This document shows, piece by piece, positions 1 to 8,979 of a DNA stretch of 64,000 nt. The stretch is from Marinirhabdus sp963793275 (GTDB taxonomy: Bacteria > Bacteroidota > Bacteroidia > Flavobacteriales > Flavobacteriaceae): NCBI GenBank assembly GCA_963793275.1, contig CAWBZL010000003.1, positions 930,001-994,000 on the forward strand. The letters run 5' to 3'. Position numbers and translations under genes: made by a program. The notes beneath the pieces were generated by a model, which saw nothing but the letters and a program-made list of their open reading frames with translations, was not told the DNA's origin and did no database searches. The stretch's first letter is position 1, and each line of letters starts with the position of its first letter.

Positions 1-1
1 C

Positions 2-544
2 ATCATTACCCATATAAGTAATTTAAGACCGGTAAAACGTATTAAAGATGTTATTGAAATATTTTACCGTATTCAGAAAGAAATTCCAGCAACCTTAATT
101 ATGGTAGGGGAAGGGCCGGAAAAAGAAGACAGCGAACGTTTGTGTGCAACTCTGGGGATTCAGAATAAAGTTCGGTTTTTAGGGAATAGCAGTGAAATCA
201 ATAAAATTTTATGTTTTAGCGATCTGTTTTTGTTGCCGTCAGAAAAAGAAAGCTTTGGGTTGGCGGCTCTGGAAGCTATGGCAAGTGGTGTTCCGGTAAT
301 TTCAAGCAATACAGGCGGATTGTCTGAAGTAAATGTGAATGGCAGTAGCGGATATTTAAGCGACGTAGGAAATGTAGATGAAATGGCTAAAAATGCAATA
401 TCGATCTTACAATCACCTGAAGAATTAGCGAAATTTAAACGTCAGGCAAAAGAAGAAGCCAGAAAATTTGATACACAAAATATTGTTCCGTTGTATGAAG
501 AAGTTTATGCAAAAGCAATCGCCTACGTTTCGTCAGGAAGTTAA
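2..544 (+). CDS. bshA: N-acetyl-alpha-D-glucosaminyl L-malate synthase BshA, C-terminal part
   Basis: This is the C-terminal half of a GT4-family glycosyltransferase; the reading frame is open to the left window edge, so the 5' end is missing. The first visible residues (THISNLRPVKR) match the start of the Rossmann-like donor-binding domain of BshA. They are followed by VGEGPE and the sugar-nucleotide-binding stretch SEKESFGLAALEAMASGVP with its EX7E arrangement. BshA transfers GlcNAc from UDP-GlcNAc to L-malate in the first step of bacillithiol synthesis in the cytosol. Other GT4 enzymes share the EX7E part, but the THISNxRPVKR segment points to BshA. It converges with the dipeptidase gene 16 bp downstream. 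Confidence 0.85.
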   Translation: MITHISNLRPVKRIKDVIEIFYRIQKEIPATLIMVGEGPEKEDSERLCATLGIQNKVRFLGNSSEINKILCFSDLFLLPSEKESFGLAALEAMASGVPVISSNTGGLSEVNVNGSSGYLSDVGNVDEMAKNAISILQSPEELAKFKRQAKEEARKFDTQNIVPLYEEVYAKAIAYVSSGS

Positions 545-560
545 AAAATACCTGCTCAAA

Positions 561-2017
561 TTAGGTAAAATTAGTTTTTAAAAATTCCATTGCATTTACG
601 TGTAGTACTCGCTCCACTACAGATGCAGCACTTATTTTATTAAAGTCCAGTAATTTATCTTTGTTGTTTTTTAGATACGTATCTGCGTGATGTACCATTT
701 CTTCTCCCAGATCTTTCATGTTTTCGGCAGTCCAGAGTCCTTTTATGGGATTTACAATTCCATCAAAATCGCTTCCAATAGTTTGTATTCCCCAGCAAAA
801 CAAGCCTTCTTTGTTTAAAACTTCGGCCATGTGTTCTACCTGACGCCACACTAACAGTGATTTTTTCTGAAGTTGTTTCCGTTTGTTTGGAAAGTATATT
901 TTTGATTCGTTAATTGCTTTTTTGCTCCCAATACGTCGTTCGTCTAATTGTATTCCCAGCATTCCGTTGCTTTTTGCGATGCGTATCACTTCGTCATCGT
1001 AAAAATTAATATCAATATTATTAAAGTATTTTGCACGTTCAGGATAGTCTGTCACGTCCCATTGCACGATAGAGCGTTGCCCGTTTACAGCGCCGTGACT
1101 GGCAATTACGGGTATGTTTTCGGAAGTAAATTTAGTGTCCAGGAGATCGTAATATGCTTTTCTGGAGGTGGTACTCATATGTTTTATATCTATGGGAATC
1201 CTGGCGCCATTTGTATCGGACAATAAACGATCCAGCACTTCTACACCTAACTCTGTAATTCCTGTATTTAAACCTCTGTTTTGGTTATCTCTAAGCGCTC
1301 CAATGCTAATACTACGTGCATGACCGCAGAGTTCGTTATAAAAATGATGGGCAAAGGTGATAAAGGCGGGTTTATGGCCCAATCTTTCACATTCCTTATA
1401 TTTTCCAGAACTTCTACCTCGTCTGCGGTGTCTTTAGTCATATCCAACCCGGTATTAAAGGAGTGTCCGCCTTCAATAGATAAAACCAGGTTTATTATTT
1501 TCTTATGTTTTGTACTGCTTTGTTGGTTTTCTTCTATTTCGGCAAAGCTGTTCACGAGCCTGTAGGTGTAAAAAACACCATCAACTTTATGTACCTGATT
1601 ATCCAGTTGTTTGTAAAACGCATATTCACTTTCCAGGTCTTCGTAATAGTCCTGGTGTCGCATTACCTCATCAATTCGGCTCTGGCTTATACTGGCAGCA
1701 AGGTTTACTAAAACGTCGGTAAGTCCTTTCCATCCCAATACCCGTTTACTTAAAAAATGTTTTTCGAAAGGGTAGAGGCTCACAATTACAACATCGGCAC
1801 CAGATCTTGCCAACGCCGTCATATCGGTTTGGGTGAATTTGGTTAGAGTGATCATTCTATTCAAAAACTTCTCGAACACGTTAGGAGGGCTGTAGTGCCA
1901 GATGGAGTTCTTTCTTCCGGCGTCTAAAGCATTCTGCTTCGTGGGTCTGTATTTAAAACTTTTGCTGTATGGTTTGAGAGAGGGATGACAGTGTATATCA
2001 ACATAATGGGTTTTCAT
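561..2017 (-). pseudogene. Membrane dipeptidase-like peptidase, family M19 (frameshifted)
   Basis: Two overlapping reading frames together make one full-length M19 (renal dipeptidase-type) metallopeptidase, which cleaves dipeptides using two zinc ions. The N-terminal frame (from ATG at 2017) carries the metal motif DIHCHPS and the bridging glutamate in LSIEGGHSFNTG. The C-terminal frame carries GHKPAFITFAHHFYNEL, SHGAV and GSDFDG. The frames join at about 1378-1384, where the minus strand reads gattGGGcc; a fourth G would restore one frame, giving ...VKDW-GHKPAF.... The only start for the downstream piece is a TTG inside the conserved region, so two separate genes are unlikely. A G-run indel points to a sequencing error or a recent mutation. 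There is no obvious signal peptide. Confidence 0.75.
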
Positions 2018-2107
2018 AATGGCTAATTAGTTGTAAACCATAAAATTGCGATAATTTTTTCAGTTAAAAAACAGGAAAAACCCTGTTTTTTATAAGCGAA
2101 ACACCCC

Positions 2108-2141
2108 ATGAAAAAACGCCCCATTTGGAGCGTTTTTTCAT
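2108..2141 (-). terminator. Intrinsic terminator after the beta-barrel gene
   Basis: A perfect 12-bp stem (ATGAAAAAACGC pairing with GCGTTTTTTCAT) encloses a 10-nt loop. The A/T runs sit in the stem, so it could stop transcription in both directions. It lies just past the stop of the leftward gene at 2161. Confidence 0.75.
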
Positions 2142-2160
2142 TACTTTATAATGTTCAGTG

Positions 2161-2643
2161 TTAAAACTGATAGCGAACCCCTAATGCGATGTCAAAATCT
2201 ACGTCATCGTTTACGTTTCCAAAACCAAATTCTGGTCTAAAGTCTAAGGATAAGAGGAGTGGGAAGTCAAAATCATATTCTATCCCAATATCTCCAGCTG
2301 CATAAACATATGTTTCGTCATCATTATCAAAGGGTAAATCATCATCAAAATTAATCTGAGCAACTCCTGCACCAGCACCCGCATACCAGTTAAAGCCTCC
2401 GTCTATATTCCAAACCCACTGGTAGAGCCCTGTTAGCCTATAGGCTACAAAGTTTTTGTTACTTCGAAACCCAAGATCGAACTCTAATCTATGTTTCGCG
2501 TCTAAATACCTTTGATAACTTACTTCGGTTCCAAAACCGTCGCTGTCTCCTAGTCTAAGACCAATTGCATTTTTTTCTTCCTGTGCATTTGCATGCAAGC
2601 CAAAGCCGAAAACGACCAAAGCCAAAATCATTACTTTTTTCAT
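2161..2643 (-). CDS. Small outer-membrane beta-barrel protein
   Basis: A 160-residue exported protein with a clear signal peptide (MKKVMILALVVFGFGLHANA, cleavage before QEEK). The mature part alternates aromatic and polar residues in short strands (VSYQRYL, LEFDLGF, GLYQWVW, WYAGAGAG) and ends in VRYQF, a terminal aromatic residue as expected for BAM-inserted barrels. Acidic loops (FDDDLPFDNDDE, NVNDDVDFD) would face outward. No enzymatic motif is visible, so the specific role is unknown; a porin-like or structural outer-membrane role is inferred. It has its own terminator at 2108-2141 and appears monocistronic. Confidence 0.7.
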   Translation of the reverse strand: MKKVMILALVVFGFGLHANAQEEKNAIGLRLGDSDGFGTEVSYQRYLDAKHRLEFDLGFRSNKNFVAYRLTGLYQWVWNIDGGFNWYAGAGAGVAQINFDDDLPFDNDDETYVYAAGDIGIEYDFDFPLLLSLDFRPEFGFGNVNDDVDFDIALGVRYQF

Positions 2644-2804
2644 AGTTATATTGTTAGAGTTTGTTTGTGTAAACCTACACCAATATATTTCTGGAATGAG
2701 TTAATGAAATGTTAGTGTTTTTAGTATAAGTACAATTTTTTAATACAGGTTAAACTACACAAATAGTATAATAAGCTCGATGATCTTGGATACTACGGTA
2801 AATG

Positions 2805-3635
2805 CTATTGCACTACGACTTTTTTAATTAACCTTATGTTTTCCTTTACACACGTTACCAAATAAACTCCCTGTGATAGATCACTAACATCAATATTTGT
2901 GGTATTTCTCTTTTTAATAATTAGTTTTCCGGTGTAAGAACTAATTGTAGCAACATCAACATTTTCTGAAAAATTAATAGTACCATCCGCCGGATTGGGA
3001 TATAAAGAAAAACGGTCGTTAGTAAAAGTAGCAACGTTTAATGAACCATCAACTGTAAGATTGAAACCACAACTAATAGTACTTGTACCTGCTCCATTTT
3101 CTGCAGTTAACGAAATTACATAGGTTCCTGCGCTTACCACGGTTCCGGCAGCAGGATCTTGTGTAGAAGTAACGTCACCACAATTTCCGGTAATAACCAA
3201 TGCTCCATTCGTGGCATAGTCTGGTATTATGTAATCGCCATTAGCGTCTACCGTTCCTAACTGGTCATCCGGGCAGTCAAAATCACAATCCCCTCCCTGC
3301 ATTTCAACCACGGTAATATCAAACTCGCAATCGTCTGTCTCACCTTGCGAGGTCACGGTCATTTGAACTTCAAATTCTCCTAGTCCCCTAACGGTTCCTG
3401 GCGGAGGGTTTTGTGTTACGATGGCTCCGGCTGCACATTCATCTAATGTTACAGATCCGTTTGCAAAATAATCCTGAACTACATATTCTCCGTTTGTATC
3501 AGCAACTACCTGAAAATCGTTAGGACACAGAACGTCACAATTGCTTTGGGCGGTAAGAGAAAAAACTGCAAAAAAAGCAAGGAATACAAATGTCATTGAA
3601 TGTTTAAAGTTGGTAGAAGTAGTTTTAAAGATCAT
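2805..3635 (-). CDS. Secreted protein with HYR-like repeats and a T9SS sorting domain
   Basis: A 276-residue secreted protein. The signal peptide ends near TAQS. Two related Cys-containing beta-sandwich modules follow (about residues 33-112 and 117-195). Each opens with a CPND or CPDD motif, has a V(V)D(A/T)NGxYxxxDY segment and contains a TQNPPPGT or TQDPAAGT turn, as in HYR-type repeats. The last ~75 residues form a type A T9SS C-terminal signal (RFSLYPNPADGTINF ... GVYLV ... KKVVVQ). This directs export across the outer membrane by the type IX system and usually anchoring at the surface. An adhesive or structural role is inferred; no catalytic residues are seen. Confidence 0.8.
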   Translation of the reverse strand: MIFKTTSTNFKHSMTFVFLAFFAVFSLTAQSNCDVLCPNDFQVVADTNGEYVVQDYFANGSVTLDECAAGAIVTQNPPPGTVRGLGEFEVQMTVTSQGETDDCEFDITVVEMQGGDCDFDCPDDQLGTVDANGDYIIPDYATNGALVITGNCGDVTSTQDPAAGTVVSAGTYVISLTAENGAGTSTISCGFNLTVDGSLNVATFTNDRFSLYPNPADGTINFSENVDVATISSYTGKLIIKKRNTTNIDVSDLSQGVYLVTCVKENIRLIKKVVVQ

Positions 3636-3816
3636 AGCTTAGGTTTTAATTACTTATTTTTTCTACAATTTAAATGCTTACATCGGCTATCACGCTTAAC
3701 CAACTCATAAAACAATAGCAATTAGCTTTAAAGTTTTATTAATTATTTTAGATGGTGGAATAATTTTTACGTGTTGAAATGGTACAATAGCATGTATATC
3801 ATTTCTATAATTAAGT

Positions 3817-3848
3817 TTTGCGTAGCGTTTTTTTAGCAGTTACTTTTA
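3817..3848 (+). promoter_or_regulatory. Candidate Bacteroidetes promoter for the FAD/Fe-S oxidoreductase
   Basis: TTTG at 3817-3820, then 20 bp, then TACTTTTA at 3841-3848. This resembles the flavobacterial consensus TTG-N19-21-TAnnTTTG with the last base off. It would give a very short leader before the ATG at 3859. Confidence 0.4.
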
Positions 3849-3858
3849 CAGTATAGAC

Positions 3859-6762
3859 ATGGAAGAAAAGTTACAACAGTTACAAAAAACTCTTACGGGC
3901 GAGCTTCATTTTGATGTCTTGCATAAAAGTCTATATGCAACAGACGCATCCGTGTATCGAAAAATGCCTCTGGCCGTAGCGTTTCCTAAAACCGAAGCAG
4001 ACATACAGCAACTTATTCAATTTGCTCAGGAAAACAATACAGCTGTCATTCCGCGAACCGCCGGGACGTCCTTGGCGGGACAATGTGTGGGGAACGGGAT
4101 CGTGGTAGATGTTTCCAAATATTTTACTGAAATTTTAAACCTTGATATACAGACGAAGTCGGTAACCGTACAACCTGGCGTGATTCGAGATGAGTTGAAT
4201 AGTTATTTAGAACCTTTTGGTCTTTTTTTCGGCCCCAATACCTCTACCAGCAATCGCTGTATGATAGGAGGTATGGTAGGCAACAACAGTAGCGGCACCA
4301 CTTCCATAAAATATGGCGTGACCAGAGATAAGGTTTTAACACTAAAAACGATACTCTCCAACGGTGAGGAGGCTATTTTTTCTGAAATTTCCAGATCTGA
4401 ATTCATTTCAAAAACAAAACAACCCACATTAGAGGGTGAAATTTACAAAACGCTGTTTACTGAATTGTCCAGCGAAGATACCCGGGCTGAAATTTTAAAG
4501 GAATTTCCGAAGCCTGAGATTCATCGCCGAAACACAGGCTACGCAGTAGATGCTTTGTTGGAAACCGAAGTATTCTCAACTTCAGAGGAAAAAATAAACC
4601 TTTGCAAACTCCTTTGCGGAAGTGAAGGCACCCTCGCTTTTACTACAGAAATCACTTTACAATTAGATGAGCTCCCTCCAACCGAAACAGCTTTAATAGC
4701 CGCACAGTATGACACCCTGGAGAATTGCTTAAACGACATCAATACTGTTATGCAACACAGTCTCTATACCTGTGAAATGATGGACGATGTAATTTTAAAT
4801 TGTACCAGACATAACAAGAAATACGAGCCTTACCGTTTTTTTGTAGAAGGAACACCCAAAGCATTGTTGTTGCTGGAGTTAAATGCGCACTCGCAAGGGG
4901 AACTTTTAACGCAAATTGAAGCACTTTCAGCAACCTTACACCAATCTGGATTAAGTTATGCGCAACCAGTCTTAAAAGGAGCTGAAATCACGATGGCGCT
5001 GGAACTTCGTAAAGCCGGATTAGGATTACTGGGAAATATGGTGGGCGATAAGAAAGCTGTAGCTTGCATTGAAGATACTGCGGTGGCACTTCCCGATTTG
5101 CCCGATTTTATTAAAGAGTTTTCTCAGATAATGAAAGGCTATCATCAGGATGCCGTCTATTACGCCCACGCTGGTGCAGGAGAATTACATTTACGTCCTA
5201 TTTTAAATCTGAAAACCGATCAGGGAAAATCATTATTCCGAAAAATAACTACCGACGTAGCTGTACTTACTAAAAAGTACAGAGGTTCTTTCTCCGGCGA
5301 GCACGGCGACGGGATTGTACGTGCCGAATTTCTGAAACTACAAATTGGCGACGCAAATTTTGAGTTGTTAGAACGAATAAAAAATACCTTTGATCCTCAA
5401 AATATCTTCAATCCAGGGAAAATAACCGATGCATGGCCTATGGACCAAAGCCTGCGAACCGATTTTAAAACCGAAGAAATCTCCACGCAATTCAATTTCG
5501 GGGATTCGCAAGGTATTCTCCGTTTAGCCGAAAAGTGCAATGGGAGTGGCGATTGTAGGAAGACAGAACAAGCAGCAGGAGCTATGTGCCCGAGTTACCA
5601 CGCCACAAGAAATGAAAAAGATACCACTCGGGCAAGAGCCAATATGCTTCGGGAGGTGCTTACACAAAACGAGGCCGCTAATAAATTTGACTCTAAGGAG
5701 TTAAAAGAAGTATTCGATTTATGTATAGGTTGCAAGGCCTGCGCTACCGAATGTCCCAGTAACGTAGACATGGCAACCGCAAAAGCCGAGTTTTTATATC
5801 AATACCGAAAATCGAACGGAGCAACAACGGCGGAAAAACTAGTAGCAAAAAGCACCTATTTTAACAAACAAGCTTCAAAATATCCTGGTGTTGCTAATTT
5901 TATTTTTAAAAATTCTTTAACCGCGGGAATTATTAAAACACAAGGGAATATTGCTTCCAAAAGAAGCATTCCGAGGATATCAACTAAAAGTTTCAGTAAG
6001 TTTATTCAAAATACTAAAATTCAGAATAGTACAAAAAATAAAGTTTTGCTTTTTGTTGATGAATTCAGCAATTATTTAGAATCTGAAATCGCTATAGATA
6101 GTTACCAATTGCTAAGTGGATTAGGGTATCAAGTTGAAGTGGTGCATCATCTGGACAGTGCCCGGGCGATGCTTTCCAAAGGATTTTTGGAGGAAGCGAA
6201 AGCGGAAGCAGAAAAAAATGTGGCATTTCTTAAAACGAAAGTTTCAAAAGATGTTCCTTTATTGGGGATCGAACCTTCGGCAATATTGGGTTTTCGGGAT
6301 GAATATCTTCGGTTGGTAGACGATCTGCAGGGAGCTGGTCATATTTCAGAAAACAGCTATTTAATTGAAGAGTTTTTGGCTTCAGAAATTGAACGAGGGA
6401 ACATTGCCGAAGACCAATTTACTTCCGAAGAAAAAGATATAAAAATCCACGTGCATTGCCATCAAAAAGCATTGAGCAACCAAAAGGTAACCTTCGATGT
6501 TCTCAATCTTCCAAAAAATTACAAACCAACTATCATAACTTCCGGTTGTTGCGGGATGGCTGGTAGTTTTGGGTATGAAAAGGAGCATTACGAGATAAGT
6601 ATGAAAATAGGAGAGTTAAGACTGTTTCCTTCGGTTAGAAAAGCCGCTCCAGAAGTTATCATTGCTGCCAACGGAACTAGTTGCAGACATCAGATTAAAG
6701 ATGGAACAGCACGTGAAGCTTTACACCCAGTGACAATTTTACGACGAGCGTTAAAGAGTTAA
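3859..6762 (+). CDS. FAD-binding and (Fe-S)-binding oxidoreductase, YdiJ/D-2-hydroxyacid dehydrogenase-like
   Basis: A 967-residue fusion flavoenzyme. Residues ~30-270 are a PCMH-type FAD-binding domain (PRTAGTSLAGQCVGNGIVVD, NRCMIGGMVGNNSSGTTS). Residues ~275-530 are an FAD-oxidase C-terminal domain (YYAHAGAGELHLRP, SGEHGDGIVRAEFL). Residues ~555-640 hold two Fe-S cysteine groups (KCNGSGDCRK ... MCPS and CIGCKACATECPSN). The C-terminal part is a CCG-type Cys-rich domain (HVHCHQKAL, TSGCCGMAGSFGYEKEHYE near residue 895). This order matches E. coli YdiJ and related D-2-hydroxyglutarate/D-lactate dehydrogenases, which oxidise a D-2-hydroxyacid and pass electrons toward quinone. The exact substrate cannot be read from sequence. 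Its 3' end overlaps the convergent phosphoesterase by 4 bp. Confidence 0.88.
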   Translation: MEEKLQQLQKTLTGELHFDVLHKSLYATDASVYRKMPLAVAFPKTEADIQQLIQFAQENNTAVIPRTAGTSLAGQCVGNGIVVDVSKYFTEILNLDIQTKSVTVQPGVIRDELNSYLEPFGLFFGPNTSTSNRCMIGGMVGNNSSGTTSIKYGVTRDKVLTLKTILSNGEEAIFSEISRSEFISKTKQPTLEGEIYKTLFTELSSEDTRAEILKEFPKPEIHRRNTGYAVDALLETEVFSTSEEKINLCKLLCGSEGTLAFTTEITLQLDELPPTETALIAAQYDTLENCLNDINTVMQHSLYTCEMMDDVILNCTRHNKKYEPYRFFVEGTPKALLLLELNAHSQGELLTQIEALSATLHQSGLSYAQPVLKGAEITMALELRKAGLGLLGNMVGDKKAVACIEDTAVALPDLPDFIKEFSQIMKGYHQDAVYYAHAGAGELHLRPILNLKTDQGKSLFRKITTDVAVLTKKYRGSFSGEHGDGIVRAEFLKLQIGDANFELLERIKNTFDPQNIFNPGKITDAWPMDQSLRTDFKTEEISTQFNFGDSQGILRLAEKCNGSGDCRKTEQAAGAMCPSYHATRNEKDTTRARANMLREVLTQNEAANKFDSKELKEVFDLCIGCKACATECPSNVDMATAKAEFLYQYRKSNGATTAEKLVAKSTYFNKQASKYPGVANFIFKNSLTAGIIKTQGNIASKRSIPRISTKSFSKFIQNTKIQNSTKNKVLLFVDEFSNYLESEIAIDSYQLLSGLGYQVEVVHHLDSARAMLSKGFLEEAKAEAEKNVAFLKTKVSKDVPLLGIEPSAILGFRDEYLRLVDDLQGAGHISENSYLIEEFLASEIERGNIAEDQFTSEEKDIKIHVHCHQKALSNQKVTFDVLNLPKNYKPTIITSGCCGMAGSFGYEKEHYEISMKIGELRLFPSVRKAAPEVIIAANGTSCRHQIKDGTAREALHPVTILRRALKS

Positions 6763-7598
6763 AGACTAGTATTGAGCAATTGAAATGCCGAAAGCATTTC
6801 AGCAGTATCGTCATCTTCCTCTTCAATTAATGATGCGTACATCGGGTTCAGCTTATACGTTTCAGGATTGTATTGGTATAGTTGCCACGCTTCATTGTGG
6901 TATTCTAAAGCAGTTAAATTTTCGATCCAATCGCCACTGTTCAAATACATACAGCTCCCTTTTTCATTTGTTACATTTCTTATGGCAGGTTGGTGAATAT
7001 GCCCGCACACCACGTAATCAAAGCCATTATCAATTGCCAGATCTGTTGCAGTAGTTTCAAAATCTGATATAAACTTTAAAGCACTTTTTACCGAATTTTT
7101 GATCTTTTTGGAAAGTGAGTATTTCTCTTTTCCGAAAAATTTTAAAATAGCATTAATAAATCTATTGAATACAATAAGCAGATCATATCCCCAACCACCT
7201 AATTTGGCGATCCATTTGGTGTGCTGGATAGAGGCGTCAAATACATCCCCGTGAAAAAACCAGGCTTTTTTTCCGTCTAGTTGCAACACTAATTTATCGA
7301 GAATACGGATATTGCCCATCTTGGTATCACTAAATCTACGCATCTTTTCGTCATGATTACCAGTAATGTAATACACCTGCGTTCCCTTAGTAGCAAGCGC
7401 CAGAATTTTTTTAATGATCTGAAGATGTGCCTTTGGGAAATACCGTTTCCTGAATTGCCAGATATCGATAATATCGCCGTTTAGGATCAGTTTTTTAGGT
7501 TTTACTGAATTCAGATACTGTAGGATTTCCTTGGCATGACAGCCATAAGTGCCCAAATGCAGGTCTGAGAGTACGATAATGTCTACTTTTCGTTTCAA
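6759..7598 (-). CDS. Calcineurin-like metallophosphoesterase, LpxH-like UDP-2,3-diacylglucosamine diphosphatase
   Basis: A 279-residue phosphoesterase with the complete metal-binding set: SDLHLG (residues ~8-13), NGDIIDIW, TGNHDEKM, FHGDVFD and CGHIHQPAIR. This pattern fits LpxH-type hydrolases that make lipid X in lipid A synthesis at the inner membrane, and flavobacterial homologues of this length are commonly named so. It is longer than E. coli LpxH (~240 aa), so another phosphoester substrate is possible. The start appears to be TTG at 7598: the in-frame stop lies only four codons upstream and there is no ATG before the first metal motif. Confidence 0.78.
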   Translation of the reverse strand: MKRKVDIIVLSDLHLGTYGCHAKEILQYLNSVKPKKLILNGDIIDIWQFRKRYFPKAHLQIIKKILALATKGTQVYYITGNHDEKMRRFSDTKMGNIRILDKLVLQLDGKKAWFFHGDVFDASIQHTKWIAKLGGWGYDLLIVFNRFINAILKFFGKEKYSLSKKIKNSVKSALKFISDFETTATDLAIDNGFDYVVCGHIHQPAIRNVTNEKGSCMYLNSGDWIENLTALEYHNEAWQLYQYNPETYKLNPMYASLIEEEDDDTAEMLSAFQLLNTSL

Positions 7599-7688
7599 AG
7601 TGTAAGTTTAAAACCACAAAGTTGAAGTGTTTACTGCAATTGATCATTAAGCGAATGTTACCAATATATCACCAAACTACTATCACTG

Positions 7689-7704
7689 TTAACAGCAATG
7701 TTAA
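7689..7704. promoter_or_regulatory. Palindrome TTAACA-N4-TGTTAA, candidate operator
   Basis: An inverted repeat in the divergent region between the phosphoesterase and aroC. Read on the minus strand it resembles the sites at 27075-27091 and 36091-36107, with one fewer spacer base. Confidence 0.3.
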
Positions 7705-7769
7705 TAATGTAGTCTGGCGATTACTTTTACTATTGGGGGGAAACATTTACATTTGTTGAAAACCCCGTT

Positions 7770-8849
7770 ATGGCAGGCAACACCTTTGGCACCGTTTTTA
7801 AACTCACCACCTTTGGAGAGTCGCACGGCGTTGCCATTGGCGGAAGTATAGATGGCTGTCCTGCAGGACTCTCTATAGATCTTAACGCTATTGAAGCTGA
7901 AATGCAACGTCGAAAGCCGGGCCAGTCTGCCATTGTTACGCAACGTAAAGAAGAAGACAGCGTGCGATTTCTTTCCGGAATTTTTGAAGGAACTACTACG
8001 GGAACCCCCATTGGCTTTATAATTGAAAATACCGACCAGAAATCTAAGGATTACTCACACATTAAAGATACCTATAGACCTTCACACGCAGATTACACCT
8101 TCGATAAGAAATATGGACATAGGGATTACAGGGGAGGCGGTCGCTCTTCAGCACGGGAAACAGCTTGTAGGGTTGTGGCAGGAGCTATTGCAAAACAATT
8201 ACTGAAAGATATTAAGATTACTGCGTATGTTTCATCTGTTGGGGAAATTCATTTAAATAAACCGTATAGCAAATTAGATTTTTCAGAAATTGAAAAAAAC
8301 CCTGTTCGTACCGCAGATGCCCAAATGGCCTCTAAAATGGAGGAATATATCAAGAAAATTAAAAAGGAGGGCGATACTGTGGGTGGTACTATTACCTGTG
8401 TACTTCAAAATGTACCTGTTGGATTAGGAGAACCGGTATTCGATAAATTACACGCGCAACTAGGCAAGGCAATGCTCTCTATTAATGCCGTAAAGGGATT
8501 TGAATTTGGTAGCGGATTTGCAGGTACAAGGATGAAAGGAAGCGAACACAACGATATTTTTAACGAGGACGGAAGTACAAAAACCAATCATAGTGGCGGT
8601 GTGCAAGGAGGTATTAGTAATGGAGCAGATATATATTTTACCGTTGCTTTTAAACCCGTGGCAACACTTATACAGAAGCAACAAACTATTAACAGCCAGG
8701 GAGAAACGGTAGAAATGATGGGGAAAGGGCGTCACGATCCTTGTGTGGTTCCAAGAGCCGTACCTATTGTGGAAGCCATGGCAGCGCTAACAGTAGCCGA
8801 TTTTTGGATGCTGAATAAATTGTCTAAATTGGGCTTCGGTACAAGTTAA
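7770..8849 (+). CDS. aroC: Chorismate synthase
   Basis: A 359-residue enzyme of normal length for the FMN-dependent chorismate synthase family. It removes phosphate from 5-enolpyruvylshikimate-3-phosphate to make chorismate, the last common step of the shikimate pathway. Visible signatures are TTFGESHGVAIGG (residues 11-23), the basic stretch RDYRGGGRSSARETACR, and the C-terminal GRHDPCVVPRAVPIVEAM. The ATG at 7770 gives the expected short N-terminus (MAGNTFGTVFKLTTF). It stands alone, divergent from the phosphoesterase. Confidence 0.97.
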   Translation: MAGNTFGTVFKLTTFGESHGVAIGGSIDGCPAGLSIDLNAIEAEMQRRKPGQSAIVTQRKEEDSVRFLSGIFEGTTTGTPIGFIIENTDQKSKDYSHIKDTYRPSHADYTFDKKYGHRDYRGGGRSSARETACRVVAGAIAKQLLKDIKITAYVSSVGEIHLNKPYSKLDFSEIEKNPVRTADAQMASKMEEYIKKIKKEGDTVGGTITCVLQNVPVGLGEPVFDKLHAQLGKAMLSINAVKGFEFGSGFAGTRMKGSEHNDIFNEDGSTKTNHSGGVQGGISNGADIYFTVAFKPVATLIQKQQTINSQGETVEMMGKGRHDPCVVPRAVPIVEAMAALTVADFWMLNKLSKLGFGTS

Positions 8850-8979
8850 TACGGCGCTTGCTTAAACTTGGGCTTCATTAAATCACGTAACCCACTATGA
8901 TACTGCATCCTGATTATAATTGATACTTGTGAAGTAATAAAAAAATTAAATACTAAAGCTTTATAAGAAGCAAAAAAAT

